Shown piece after piece: positions 22,133 through 30,835 of a stretch of 49,135 nt of DNA (positions are counted from its first letter, which is position 1; every line of letters begins with the position of its first letter). The translations under genes and the position numbers were made by a program. The notes under the pieces were generated by a model. The model was given only the letters and a program-made list of their open reading frames with translations. It searched no databases and had not been told where the DNA came from. Location of the stretch: NCBI RefSeq assembly GCF_004138215.1, contig NZ_RYYS01000063.1:1-49135 (forward strand). The letters run 5' to 3'. This DNA comes from Anaerophilus nitritigenes. GTDB lineage: Bacteria > Bacillota > Clostridia > Peptostreptococcales > Thermotaleaceae.

Positions 22133-22930
22133 TTATTTATAAAAAAATGCTATAAACTTAGCTCCAGGCAAGAATAATAATTGTGCCAGTAGTGTTCCTA
22201 ATAATTTAGTTCCAATTAGCATAATCACTAATGCCTTTACATCTTCATATTCCCTTTTTCCTCTATATGCTTCATCTGTTATTAATGCTGCTTTAGGATC
22301 TATAAATAATGTTAGTAAAATACTTGCTATCCCATTAATCATTCCAGATGATGCAGAAACTGCCAACCTATTTTCTGGTACATAAATACTTGCATAATAT
22401 GCTGATAAAACCCCTATCGTATACACTCCTGTAATAAAAGTATTTAATAACAATAATCTTTTGGGAATATTTTTAAACCTTAATCCTATAAACATTTTTT
22501 TAGAAGGTCTTATTGTACTTTTAGTAATTCTTTTAATATTTGCCACACTTAATGATTGAACAACTAAGCTAGGTATAGATCCTGTCTCTTCTAATTTTAA
22601 AACTGCTTTTGAAAATAATTTTAAAAATGTAGGAATAAATAAAATTCCCATACATGTTCCAATAGTTGTAGCCAATATAACCTGCCTAATATCCATAATT
22701 GGGTCATAATTCATCTTGATACTTTTATCCATCAAAAGTCCAATTAATGGTCCTTGCATCATATTTGCTGTTCTTGAAATCAATACAATCATATTAAATA
22801 ATGATATAGACAAAGCAAATTTACCACTTTTTACTGAATTTAATCGAACAGAGTAAGAAAGTGTATCAATAAAATGTATAATTATAGTGAATATGATTAA
22901 TTTCCACAATAAATTTATCTCTAATCCCAT
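22133..22930 (-). CDS. amj: lipid II flippase, Amj family
   Basis: 265 residues, ATG 22930 behind AGAAGGAGTT. Six or more membrane helices. The N-terminal FIDTLSYSVRLNSVKSGKFA and LFNMIVLISRTANMMQGPLI segments are diagnostic of Amj (formerly YdaH/DUF2837), the alternative lipid-linked peptidoglycan-precursor flippase that backs up MurJ in Bacillus subtilis. About 290 bases separate it from the divergent MBL gene; I see no further gene in that gap. Confidence 0.9.
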   Translation of the reverse strand: MGLEINLLWKLIIFTIIIHFIDTLSYSVRLNSVKSGKFALSISLFNMIVLISRTANMMQGPLIGLLMDKSIKMNYDPIMDIRQVILATTIGTCMGILFIPTFLKLFSKAVLKLEETGSIPSLVVQSLSVANIKRITKSTIRPSKKMFIGLRFKNIPKRLLLLNTFITGVYTIGVLSAYYASIYVPENRLAVSASSGMINGIASILLTLFIDPKAALITDEAYRGKREYEDVKALVIMLIGTKLLGTLLAQLLFLPGAKFIAFFYK

Positions 22931-23221
22931 AATAAACTCCTTCTTTTAACTAATATATTTCATATCTTTACTATAAATCATAGTCCTCATCTTCAATATA
23001 TATACAATACCTAAGCATGTTCTTTATCATCTAAACCTATTTATAATTATAAAAATATCCACCTCTATTTTCACATTTTTCCATATATAATTCATTCGAT
23101 ATTATTTTACAATATCCTTCTTTCTTCAAATTTCTGTATTTTTTCTCTTCTATACTATGAATAAAGGATTTTTGTGTATTTATGTAGAATATCTATATAT
23201 AAATAATTAAGGACGGTGATT

Positions 23222-24112
23222 ATGATGTATTCTATAAAAGCAATAGATGGACTAAAAATTACAACTCTTGTAGAAAATCAAGTAGCATTTCCTAATGCAT
23301 TACTGGCTCAACATGGTCTTTCTTTCTTAATAGATATTGTCTGTGGCAACATAAAAAGAAGAATTTTATTTGATGTAGGCCCATCTTCTGAAACTCTAAT
23401 TCATAATATGAATCTTCTTAAAATAGATCCTAAAAGTATTGATATGATTTATTTATCTCATTGTCATTATGATCATACAACAGGACTTGTAGGCATTTTA
23501 AAAGAAATTGATAAAGATATTCCTATTATTGCTCACCCTACTTTATTTAGAGATACTTTTACTTGTAAAAACTCTTTTATTAAAAATATAGGTATAACTT
23601 ATGAAAATAAGAAAGAAGAAATATTAAAGCATAAAGGAAAGCTTGTATTAGTCAACAAACCTTTTTCACTAATGGAAGGAGTTCTATCTACTGGTGAAGT
23701 AAAAAGAACTACAGATTTTGAAAAGAATTATCCAAATATGTATAAAATTGATGATGGTGAACTTGTTCCTGATATTATGTTAGATGATCAATCCTTAATC
23801 ATAAATGTAAAAGGAAAAGGCCTTGTAATCATATCTGGATGTAGCCATTCAGGAGTTGTAAATATTATTAATCATACTAGTGATATTACAAATATTCCTA
23901 ATATTTATGGATTTATAGGAGGTCTTCATCTATCTACTGCAGATCATACGATCATTGAAAAAACAGTAGATGCTCTAACAAAGACAAATATTGAACTTCT
24001 TTGTGCAGGTCATTGTACTGGCTTTAATGCTCTTTCATATTTGTCTCAATCCTTTGGAAATAAATTTGAACCTTTATATGTTGGAAAAGAAATAAAAATA
24101 GGAAATGAGTAG
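23222..24112 (+). CDS. MBL-fold metallo-hydrolase
   Basis: 296 residues; two adjacent ATGs (23222, 23225) follow AAGGACGGTGATT. Metal site SHCHYDHTTG (HxHxDH), a distal Gly-Cys-Ser-His (ISGCSHSGVVNI) and C-terminal LLCAGHCTGF. The layout matches MBL proteins annotated as dihydropterin-ribofuranosyl-aminobenzene-phosphate synthase-like or RNase Z-like hydrolases of anaerobes. Substrate unknown. Its last codons and those of accA form one long terminator palindrome. Confidence 0.85.
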   Translation: MMYSIKAIDGLKITTLVENQVAFPNALLAQHGLSFLIDIVCGNIKRRILFDVGPSSETLIHNMNLLKIDPKSIDMIYLSHCHYDHTTGLVGILKEIDKDIPIIAHPTLFRDTFTCKNSFIKNIGITYENKKEEILKHKGKLVLVNKPFSLMEGVLSTGEVKRTTDFEKNYPNMYKIDDGELVPDIMLDDQSLIINVKGKGLVIISGCSHSGVVNIINHTSDITNIPNIYGFIGGLHLSTADHTIIEKTVDALTKTNIELLCAGHCTGFNALSYLSQSFGNKFEPLYVGKEIKIGNE

Positions 24113-24136
24113 ATATTCTACTCATTTCCTATTTTT
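24094..24136. terminator. shared terminator of the MBL gene and accA, within both coding ends
   Basis: Perfect 19-base arms (24094-24112 and 24118-24136) around a 5-base loop, with A/T runs at the outer ends. Because it lies inside both genes, the two convergent proteins end with the same residues, K-I-G-N-E. Confidence 0.9.
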
Positions 24137-25065
24137 CTAAACTTGTCATATCTTTGATTTAAAAGTACTTCATGATCTAACTTCATTAAACCATTTAACT
24201 CATCTACAATATAATCTTTTATCTTTTTTCCTACAAACTCTACATCTTTATGGGCTCCTCCTAAAGGTTCTTCAATCACATGATCAATAACCTTTAAATC
24301 TAGTAGATCTTTTGCCGTAAGCTTCATCATGTCTGCTGCTTTTTGAGCTAGTGACGAATCCTTCCAAAGAATACTTGAAAGTCCTTCTGGAGATATGACA
24401 GAGTAAATTGAGTTTTCAAGCATACATACTCGATCTCCTACTCCTAATGCTAGTGCTCCTCCACTTCCACCTTCTCCTATGACAATACAAATAATAGGAG
24501 TTTTTAACTGACTCATTTTTAGTATATTAGTAGCTATTGCTTCCCCTTGACCTCTTTCTTCTGCTTCTATTCCACAATAAGCTCCTGGAGTATCTATCAA
24601 TGTAATGATAGGTCTTTTAAACTTTTCTGCTTGCTTCATAAGTCTTAAAGCTTTTCTATATCCTTCTGGATGAGCCATTCCAAAATTTCTTTGAATATTT
24701 TCATTTGTATCCTTTCCCTTTTGATGTCCTATAATTGTAACTGGTATATGGTCTATCATTCCGATTCCACCAATGATTGCAGAATCATCTTTGTAAAGTC
24801 GATCTCCATGAAGCTCCATAAAGGATGATGTGATTTTTTGTATATAATCTAAAGTAGTAGGTCTTTTAGGCATTCTTGCAATTTTTACTCTTTGCCAAGG
24901 CTTTAGATTAGAATAAGCATCTTTTTTCATTTGTATTAATTTGTTCTTTAAAATATCTATTTCATTAGAAAGATTTATTTCATTTTCTTTCGAGAAATTT
25001 TCTAGATCCACAATTTTTGCTTCTAACTCTAAAATAGGCTTTTCAAAATCTAAGATACTATTCAT
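24118..25065 (-). CDS. accA: acetyl-CoA carboxylase carboxyltransferase subunit alpha
   Basis: 315 residues from ATG 25065 ([18 protein letters not shown]), placed after GGGAGGTGAAAGGG; a GTG at 25074 is less likely. Family landmarks: [60 protein letters not shown] and [12 protein letters not shown]. With AccD it transfers carboxyl from biotin to acetyl-CoA. The start overlaps the end of accD by 8 bases. Last gene of accBCDA. Confidence 0.97.
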   Translation of the reverse strand: MNSILDFEKPILELEAKIVDLENFSKENEINLSNEIDILKNKLIQMKKDAYSNLKPWQRVKIARMPKRPTTLDYIQKITSSFMELHGDRLYKDDSAIIGGIGMIDHIPVTIIGHQKGKDTNENIQRNFGMAHPEGYRKALRLMKQAEKFKRPIITLIDTPGAYCGIEAEERGQGEAIATNILKMSQLKTPIICIVIGEGGSGGALALGVGDRVCMLENSIYSVISPEGLSSILWKDSSLAQKAADMMKLTAKDLLDLKVIDHVIEEPLGGAHKDVEFVGKKIKDYIVDELNGLMKLDHEVLLNQRYDKFRKIGNE

Positions 25066-25972
25066 CCCTTTCACCTCCCACTTTATGAATCAATAATATT
25101 TCATGTAAAACTCTCTTCATATCTTTTCTATGAACGATTTCATCTACAAATCCTTTTTCCTTTAAAAACTCCGACCTTTGAAATCCTTCAGGAAGCGTTT
25201 GTCTTATGGTTTGCTCAATAACTCTTGGTCCTGCAAATCCTATCAACGCCTTAGGCTCTGCTAATATAATATCTCCAAGCATAGCAAAGCTTGCTGTTAC
25301 TCCTCCAGTGGTAGGGTCTGTCAAAACAGGTATATACAACAATCCTTCTTCTCCTAATCTTCCTAAAGCAGCAGAAGTCTTTGCCATCTGCATTAAAGAC
25401 AATATACCTTCCTGCATTCTTGCTCCACCTGATGCACAAAAGATCAGGACTGGAAGTCTTTTTTCTATTGCTTTTTCAATGGCTCTTGTAATTTTTTCTC
25501 CTACCACACAGCCCATACTTCCCATCATAAAATTTGAATTCATGACACAAAGTACAAGGGGTAAACCATTAATTTTTCCCTCGCCTGTAATGACACCTTC
25601 TAATTCATTGCTTTTTTCTTTTGCACTTTTAACTTTTTTCTCATATCCTTCAAACTTTAGTGGATCAAAGCTTGTCATATCTTTATCATATTCTATAAAG
25701 CTATTTTCATCTAATAAAGCTTTTATTCTATCTCTAGGATTTATTCTAAAGTGTTCTCCACAAATAGGACAAGTATATAAATTATTTTTTACATCTTCTT
25801 TTGATATTTTTTCTAAGCATCCTGTGCATTTGATAAAAGCTTCATCTTCTAATTCTTCTTGTATATTCTCAACAGGCTTTTTGATAGGCATGCTTATCAT
25901 CTTTTTTGTCTCTTTATTTTCATATAAATGAACTGTTGCATACTTTTTTTTTCGAAATAAATCTTGTAACAT
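25058..25972 (-). CDS. accD: acetyl-CoA carboxylase carboxyltransferase subunit beta
   Basis: 304 residues, ATG 25972 behind GGGGAGATTAAAA. Zinc ribbon with CTGCLEKI...[10 protein letters not shown] (four Cys, about residues 50-73), and the carboxyltransferase core [40 protein letters not shown] and [12 protein letters not shown]. Translationally coupled to accA. Confidence 0.97.
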   Translation of the reverse strand: MLQDLFRKKKYATVHLYENKETKKMISMPIKKPVENIQEELEDEAFIKCTGCLEKISKEDVKNNLYTCPICGEHFRINPRDRIKALLDENSFIEYDKDMTSFDPLKFEGYEKKVKSAKEKSNELEGVITGEGKINGLPLVLCVMNSNFMMGSMGCVVGEKITRAIEKAIEKRLPVLIFCASGGARMQEGILSLMQMAKTSAALGRLGEEGLLYIPVLTDPTTGGVTASFAMLGDIILAEPKALIGFAGPRVIEQTIRQTLPEGFQRSEFLKEKGFVDEIVHRKDMKRVLHEILLIHKVGGERDE

Positions 25973-25995
25973 TTTTAATCTCCCCTATATCCATA

Positions 25996-27339
25996 CTACT
26001 TCATCATTTCTTTTCCGATAAAAGAAGTATCTATTTCATTTTTTAAAAACTTCTCATGATTTAAAATTTCCCTTTGAAAATCTATATTTGTATGAATTCC
26101 TATAATCACCATTTCATCAAGGGCTCTTTTCATTCTGCAAATAGCCTCTTGTCTATCTTTTCCCCAGACAATTAATTTTCCAATCATAGAATCATAAGTA
26201 GAAGGAATTTTGTATCCACTATAAATATGACTATCCATACGAATTCCATTTCCTCCCGGAATAAAATAATCTGTAATCATCCCAGGAGATGGAGCAAAAT
26301 TGTTATTTGTATCTTCAGCATTGATTCTACATTCTATCGCATGACCATTTATTTTTATATCTTCTTGGGTAAATTTTAATTTTTCTCCATATGCAATTTT
26401 TATTTGTTCTTTGATAAGATCTATTCCTGTTATATATTCTGTGATAGGGTGTTCTACTTGAATTCTTGTATTCATTTCTATAAAATAATAATTTTTATGT
26501 TTATCTAATAAAAATTCAATGGTTCCTGCACTTACATATCCTACAGCTTTAGCTGCTTTTATGGCAGTATCTCCCATTTCTTTTCTAAGAGTATCATCAA
26601 TCAAGCTACAAGGAGCTTCCTCTAATACTTTTTGGTTTCTCCTTTGGAGTGAACAATCTCTTTCCCCTAAATGAATAACATTTTTATGTTCATCTGCTAA
26701 AATTTGAAACTCTATATGTCTTGGCTCTTCTATATATTTTTCTACATACATAGAATCATCATCAAAAGCAGCTTTGGATTCTGATTTTGCCATGATGAAA
26801 AAATTTATAAAATCTTTTTCATCATAAACAAGTCTCATTCCTCTTCCTCCACCGCCACTTACAGCTTTGATCATCACAGGAAATCCAATCTCTTTAGCTA
26901 CCTCTAAAGCTTTGTAAGGATCATTGGTAGCATCCTTTGATCCTGGAACAACAGGAACACCCGCTTTTATCATTGTTTTTCTAGCCTCAGCTTTGTCTCC
27001 CATTCTTTTTATATGTTCTTCTCTAGGTCCAATCAGCTTAATACCATTTTCTTTACACATTTTTGCAAGTTGAATACTTTCTGATAAAAATCCATATCCA
27101 GGATGAATGGCTTCTGATTTTGTAATCATTGCTGCACTAATAATATTTTTTATATTTAAATAGCTTTTAGATGATATAGCAGGACCTATACATATAGCCT
27201 CATCTGCCATATGTACATGAAGAGAATCTTCGTCAATTTCTGAATACACTGCTACAGTCTTTATTCCTAATTCTTTACATGCTCTGATAATTCTTAAAGC
27301 AATCTCTCCTCTATTGGCAATTAATATCTTTTTAAACAT
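25996..27339 (-). CDS. accC: acetyl-CoA carboxylase biotin carboxylase subunit
   Basis: 447 residues, ATG 27339 four bases after accB's stop. ILIANRGEIALRIIRACKEL start, ATP-grasp glycine loop VSGGGGRGMRLVYDE, and the catalytic EMNTRIQVEHPITE and CRINAED segments are all intact. It carboxylates biotin on AccB with ATP and bicarbonate. Confidence 0.97.
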   Translation of the reverse strand: MFKKILIANRGEIALRIIRACKELGIKTVAVYSEIDEDSLHVHMADEAICIGPAISSKSYLNIKNIISAAMITKSEAIHPGYGFLSESIQLAKMCKENGIKLIGPREEHIKRMGDKAEARKTMIKAGVPVVPGSKDATNDPYKALEVAKEIGFPVMIKAVSGGGGRGMRLVYDEKDFINFFIMAKSESKAAFDDDSMYVEKYIEEPRHIEFQILADEHKNVIHLGERDCSLQRRNQKVLEEAPCSLIDDTLRKEMGDTAIKAAKAVGYVSAGTIEFLLDKHKNYYFIEMNTRIQVEHPITEYITGIDLIKEQIKIAYGEKLKFTQEDIKINGHAIECRINAEDTNNNFAPSPGMITDYFIPGGNGIRMDSHIYSGYKIPSTYDSMIGKLIVWGKDRQEAICRMKRALDEMVIIGIHTNIDFQREILNHEKFLKNEIDTSFIGKEMMK

Positions 27340-27343
27340 ATAA

Positions 27344-27793
27344 TTACCTCCTAATTCTCATAAGGGGTTGTCCATATTCTACAATATCTTCGTTTTCAAC
27401 TAATATTTCTACTATTTGACCATCTTCTTCACTTTGAATTTCATTCATAATCTTCATAGCCTCGATAATACAAAGAGGCTCTCCTTTTTTTACAGTATCT
27501 CCTACACTTACAAATGGATCTGCATCAGGACTTGGAGTCATATAAACTACTCCTACAATAGGAGCTTTTACAATATATGTATCATCCGTATTTATTTCTA
27601 ATTTTTCATTTACTTCTTGAATAGATGGTTTTATTTCACTCTTTTGTTCATTTATTTCATTTGTTTGATAGGTACAATCAGTGCTTATTCCTTTTGAAAT
27701 ACTAATTTTAATATCTTTTTGTTCTATATCTACCTTTTGGATACTTGTTTTATCTATAGTCAGTAATAATTCTTTTATATCTTGAATGTTCAT
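27344..27793 (-). CDS. accB: biotin carboxyl carrier protein of acetyl-CoA carboxylase
   Basis: 149 residues, ATG 27793 behind AGGAGGAAGATCT. Helical N-terminus (IQDIKELLLTIDKTSIQKVD), a flexible linker, and the biotinyl domain (about 72-149) ending in the biotinylation site IEAMKIMNEI. First gene of the operon; the promoter carries a FapR-like operator. Confidence 0.96.
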   Translation of the reverse strand: MNIQDIKELLLTIDKTSIQKVDIEQKDIKISISKGISTDCTYQTNEINEQKSEIKPSIQEVNEKLEINTDDTYIVKAPIVGVVYMTPSPDADPFVSVGDTVKKGEPLCIIEAMKIMNEIQSEEDGQIVEILVENEDIVEYGQPLMRIRR

Positions 27794-27821
27794 AGATCTT
27801 CCTCCTATTTTTTACTTGGTT

Positions 27822-27879
27822 TTATTATCTGGTACTAATATTTGGTACTATTATAACATATAAAACTATTTTAAATCAA
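27822..27879 (-). promoter_or_regulatory. accBCDA promoter with FapR-like operator
   Basis: Minus strand: -35 TTGATT (27879-27874), 18-base spacer, -10 TATAAT (27855-27850). Immediately downstream is TTAGTACCAGATAATAA (27838-27822), close to the palindromic TTAGTACC-x-GGTACTAA-type site of FapR, and another TAGTACC half-site overlaps the -10/+1 region (27844-27850). FapR represses fatty-acid genes in Firmicutes until malonyl-CoA accumulates. Whether this genome encodes FapR is not visible here. Confidence 0.65.
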
Positions 27880-27894
27880 TTTTATATAAAAAAA

Positions 27895-27912
27895 CAAGAG
27901 TATATACTCTTG
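27895..27912. terminator. terminator of gene 27922-29193
   Basis: Perfect 18-base palindrome CAAGAGTATATACTCTTG followed by a T run on the minus strand. Confidence 0.75.
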
Positions 27913-27921
27913 CCCTTAATT

Positions 27922-29193
27922 TTACTCATATAATCTTATATTTCTTCCAAAATATTTTTCCTTCCCTGTATCTCCATCAAACACCTTGCTATACAAAACA
28001 CCATTTATATTCATTTGCACTTCATATTTTAACTTTCCTTCTTTCGTTCTAATTAAAATGCATTTTTTGATAAAATCTTTCTGAGGTATTTTAGAGAGTA
28101 TTTGATCTTTATTATATTTAGGTGTAGGTATATTTTCATCAATCATTATACCTTCTATATAAAATGAATCTATATCTCCATTTTCTATAAGTCTTAATCC
28201 AAATATTTTTGTCTCATCATAAATATCTCCTATCTTTTTTATATAGTAATATTCCTTTTCTACAATATCTTTAGATTCATATAATCCATTTATATCTTCT
28301 TTCATTTTTATATATGAACCATCATCAAATTTACTAATAATTTTCTTTGCTATTTTATTTAATTTTTCTTCTGACAAATTTATAGGATCTCCTGTATAGC
28401 TACCTAAATCCATAGATACCCTGTTATATTTTTTATCATACTCCACACGATAATAAGTATGTTCTCTTATATAGATACGATCAAATTGATACTTTGTGGG
28501 ATCATTTTGACTTTTTTCATCAAAGGATAATTCTACCTTTACTGGAAGTACTTCATCTACAATTTCCTGGGTAATTTTTTGAGCTGTTTTTAAATCTATT
28601 GAATTTTCTACTTCTTCAATTCGTTCCTTTTCTATTTCATCATCTTTTAAGATACTATATCTTTCATCTTTTAATATTTCATCTGCCTTTTTTGAAAAAT
28701 CAATATATCTATTTTTTACTTTTTTAATTTCATTATTTATATTTAATTTTTTATGCAAATGAATAAGTTCTTCATTGTATGCAAATAGTGTGTTTAAATA
28801 TTTTTCTTCTTCTTTATCTATATGATGATCTTTAAGAATATGTTGTATAGAGTTATTTGAATCATATATTATATCTAAATATTTATCTTGAATATTTACA
28901 CCCTTTTTGTTAAAAGCATATTCATTGGATATTCTAAAATTCCATAATATTGGTCCATTGATCATATTCTCTTTCATTACTATTTCATATTCTTTTGGAT
29001 TGGAAATCAATATTTTTGCAATAAAATCATTTATATTTTCCAATTCATCTCCAAAATAATCAAATTGTCTATGTAAATCTATATTTATATGATCAGCCAA
29101 TTTTTTGTATTGATTTGTTCCATATTGTATTCCAAATTGTAGTGATACTAAAAGAATAAATATTAAAATTCTTTTTATTTTATTTTTCATCAT
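27922..29193 (-). CDS. PepSY/YpeB-like membrane-anchored protein, 423 aa
   Basis: ATG 29193 behind AGGGGGATTAT. One N-terminal membrane anchor (IKRILIFILLVSLQFGIQYG), a long helical region (about 40-210), then PepSY-like units: DLKTAQKITQEIVDEVLPVK with MDLGSYTGDP, a middle repeat, and the C-terminal KLKYEVQMNINGVLYSKVFD/GDTGKEK. This layout resembles YpeB, the partner of the spore-cortex lytic enzyme SleB, and related sporulation proteins. No sleB is adjacent, so YpeB function is not claimed. Confidence 0.6.
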   Translation of the reverse strand: MMKNKIKRILIFILLVSLQFGIQYGTNQYKKLADHINIDLHRQFDYFGDELENINDFIAKILISNPKEYEIVMKENMINGPILWNFRISNEYAFNKKGVNIQDKYLDIIYDSNNSIQHILKDHHIDKEEEKYLNTLFAYNEELIHLHKKLNINNEIKKVKNRYIDFSKKADEILKDERYSILKDDEIEKERIEEVENSIDLKTAQKITQEIVDEVLPVKVELSFDEKSQNDPTKYQFDRIYIREHTYYRVEYDKKYNRVSMDLGSYTGDPINLSEEKLNKIAKKIISKFDDGSYIKMKEDINGLYESKDIVEKEYYYIKKIGDIYDETKIFGLRLIENGDIDSFYIEGIMIDENIPTPKYNKDQILSKIPQKDFIKKCILIRTKEGKLKYEVQMNINGVLYSKVFDGDTGKEKYFGRNIRLYE

Positions 29194-29316
29194 ATAATCC
29201 CCCTGTATCTAAACTTGCTCCTTCTCATTATTATTATACTACAAATTTGTATAATACTTCTATATATATTCGTTTTCTTTACAAATCATCTACTTTTTGA
29301 TTTATAATTTAATATA

Positions 29317-29350
29317 AAAATTCTCATATTCAATTGAACATGAGAATTTT
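29317..29350. terminator. terminator of the radical SAM gene
   Basis: AAAATTCTCAT (29317-29327) and ATGAGAATTTT (29340-29350) with a 12-base loop, directly after the stop of the leftward gene. Confidence 0.8.
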
Positions 29351-30040
29351 TTAGTCTCCTACTCCAAAATCTGTATTATGATACAAAACTTCTATATGAG
29401 GATTTTCATTTAAAAACTCATAATTTTTTATAAACCAACCTACTAACTCTTCATCTCTTTGAAGTTTACATGTATTTGGAATAAATACATTAATAGTAGC
29501 ATAATCAAAATGTTTTAATATAATCTCTATATCCTTTTTAATCATATCCTTTGTTTGTCCCTTGATTCCTACCATCAAGCAAGGTGAATCAAAATATTTT
29601 TTTACTTCCTCTGCATTTTTAAAATGTGCATTTTTATTTAATATACTGTTTCTAAAATCATCATCAAAAGTTTCTATTCCTATTTTAAATACAATAGGAA
29701 TTTGAAAAAAATCTCTCATTTCATTTAATCTGTTTTTATAACACCAATGACTTTCTAAAAATAATTTTTCAATTTTCTTTTCATGGATGACTTCTTTTAT
29801 TTTTTTTAATGTATCCTTTGGAAGTTCAAAACAACTACCAGAATTGATAACCTCTAGTACTTTATATTTCCCTGTAATATTTTTTAAAACTTCAAAATTA
29901 ATTTTATTCATTTTTTTTTCATCTTCTGAGTTGTCTAATATATAATCACAAAAGCTACATTTACCCCATATACAATGAAATCCTTTCAAAAGTACAATCT
30001 CTCTTTTGTTTTTATTTTCAATAACACTATATCGATCCAT
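29351..30040 (-). CDS. radical SAM enzyme, likely queuine lyase (QueL-like)
   Basis: 229 residues, ATG 30040 behind AAGGAGTTAAAT. Three cysteines near the N-terminus (C23, C28, C31; CIWGKCSFC) form a CX4CX2C radical SAM cluster motif, a spacing different from the common CX3CX2C. EVINSGSCFELP is in the position of the SAM-binding GGE motif. It lies two bases behind a preQ1-riboswitch-controlled ECF transporter gene. In Clostridioides and relatives a radical SAM queuine lyase (QueL) converts salvaged queuine to preQ1 beside a transporter. The assignment combines motif and context; substrate is inferred. Confidence 0.6.
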   Translation of the reverse strand: MDRYSVIENKNKREIVLLKGFHCIWGKCSFCDYILDNSEDEKKMNKINFEVLKNITGKYKVLEVINSGSCFELPKDTLKKIKEVIHEKKIEKLFLESHWCYKNRLNEMRDFFQIPIVFKIGIETFDDDFRNSILNKNAHFKNAEEVKKYFDSPCLMVGIKGQTKDMIKKDIEIILKHFDYATINVFIPNTCKLQRDEELVGWFIKNYEFLNENPHIEVLYHNTDFGVGD

Positions 30041-30042
30041 AT

Positions 30043-30600
30043 TTAACTCCTTATAAGCTTTTCTTTTATATTCTGAGGCATACCCATAGTCATAGGGAGT
30101 ACCAATGCTACTGCTACAAATTTATCTACATAATCTGTTGAAAATTGTACAATAAATACACTGATGACTTTATTTACTCCTATATTTGATAAAAAAGCTA
30201 CAATATAAGAAGATCCTGATGAAGTCACTCCATCAAATACAAAAGCTGCAATACCTGCACCTACTAAAGATGAAAAAATAGAAATCACTAAAACTCCTAT
30301 AGGCATCCTAAACTTTTTCATCCATCCCCTTTGGAATAAAACTCCACCTAAAAAACCTACAAAAATTTGAACAGGTGAAAAATATAAGGAATAAATATCA
30401 AAAGTCATACCGCTTATCAAACTTCCACCCACTCCTGTCAACACCCCATAATATGGTCCTAATATAGAAGCTACCATAATGGTTCCTATAGAATCTAATA
30501 AAATAGGAAGTCTTAAATTAAGAGCTATAAAAGCACCTACTATATTTAATGCTACTCCTAATCCTACAACAGTTACATGAAATGGTTTTATTTTTTGCAT
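30043..30600 (-). CDS. ECF transporter S component, queuosine-precursor (QueT/QrtT) type
   Basis: 185 residues, about six membrane helices. ATG 30600, with AAAGGAG some 10 bases upstream. The N-terminal NIVGAFIALNLRLPILLDSI, GTIMVASILGPYYGVLTGVG and PVQIFVGFLGGVLF segments are typical of S components that need the shared ECF energizing module. The preQ1-I riboswitch immediately upstream makes preQ1, preQ0 or queuine the likely cargo. Co-transcribed with the radical SAM gene. Confidence 0.8.
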   Translation of the reverse strand: MQKIKPFHVTVVGLGVALNIVGAFIALNLRLPILLDSIGTIMVASILGPYYGVLTGVGGSLISGMTFDIYSLYFSPVQIFVGFLGGVLFQRGWMKKFRMPIGVLVISIFSSLVGAGIAAFVFDGVTSSGSSYIVAFLSNIGVNKVISVFIVQFSTDYVDKFVAVALVLPMTMGMPQNIKEKLIRS

Positions 30601-30653
30601 TTCATTTTTATTCTCCTTTTCTCATATTTGAGAACAGGGCTTTTTAAAAAAAC

Positions 30654-30733
30654 AAAAAAAGCCGTCCCTAAGGATACAGCTATACTGTAAATATAAATCC
30701 TTAGTTTTTTATACTGGGAGTTCTCGAACCAGT
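30654..30733 (-). ncRNA. preQ1-I riboswitch with transcription-terminator expression platform
   Basis: Minus strand. The aptamer (30733-30698) has stem ACTGG/CCAGT, loop TTCGAGAACTC and the conserved A-rich tail ATAAAAAACTAAGG that forms the pseudoknot. The tail's CTAAGGAT (30704-30697) can instead pair with ATCCTTAG (30675-30668) as antiterminator. The competing terminator is AGCTGTATCC (30681-30672), TTA loop and GGGACGGCT (30668-30660) followed by TTTTTTT. Ligand binding should free the terminator and switch off the transporter and radical SAM genes. A further hairpin (AGTCC...GGACT) precedes the aptamer. Confidence 0.9.
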
Positions 30734-30805
30734 CCTACCTTATGGTAGATTTGTGGACTTACATATTAAATTCACCTAATTATTATAACATATTTTTTTT
30801 AAATT

Positions 30806-30835
30806 AAAATCTCTTTGTAATAACAAAGAGATTTT
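30806..30835. terminator. terminator of gene 30834-31490
   Basis: Perfect 13-base arms AAAATCTCTTTGT (30806-30818) and ACAAAGAGATTTT (30823-30835), 4-base loop. It overlaps the leftward gene's stop codon and insulates the riboswitch unit, whose TATAAT-like -10 (about 30782-30787) lies just after it. Confidence 0.8.

Noticed and set aside
22931-23215. possible small gene between amj and the MBL gene
   Set aside because: No frame with both start signal and protein-like composition; only AT-rich promoter-like sequence seen.
25206-25931. 241-codon plus-strand open frame
   Set aside because: Entirely antisense to accD, whose zinc ribbon and catalytic motifs are intact; no SD.
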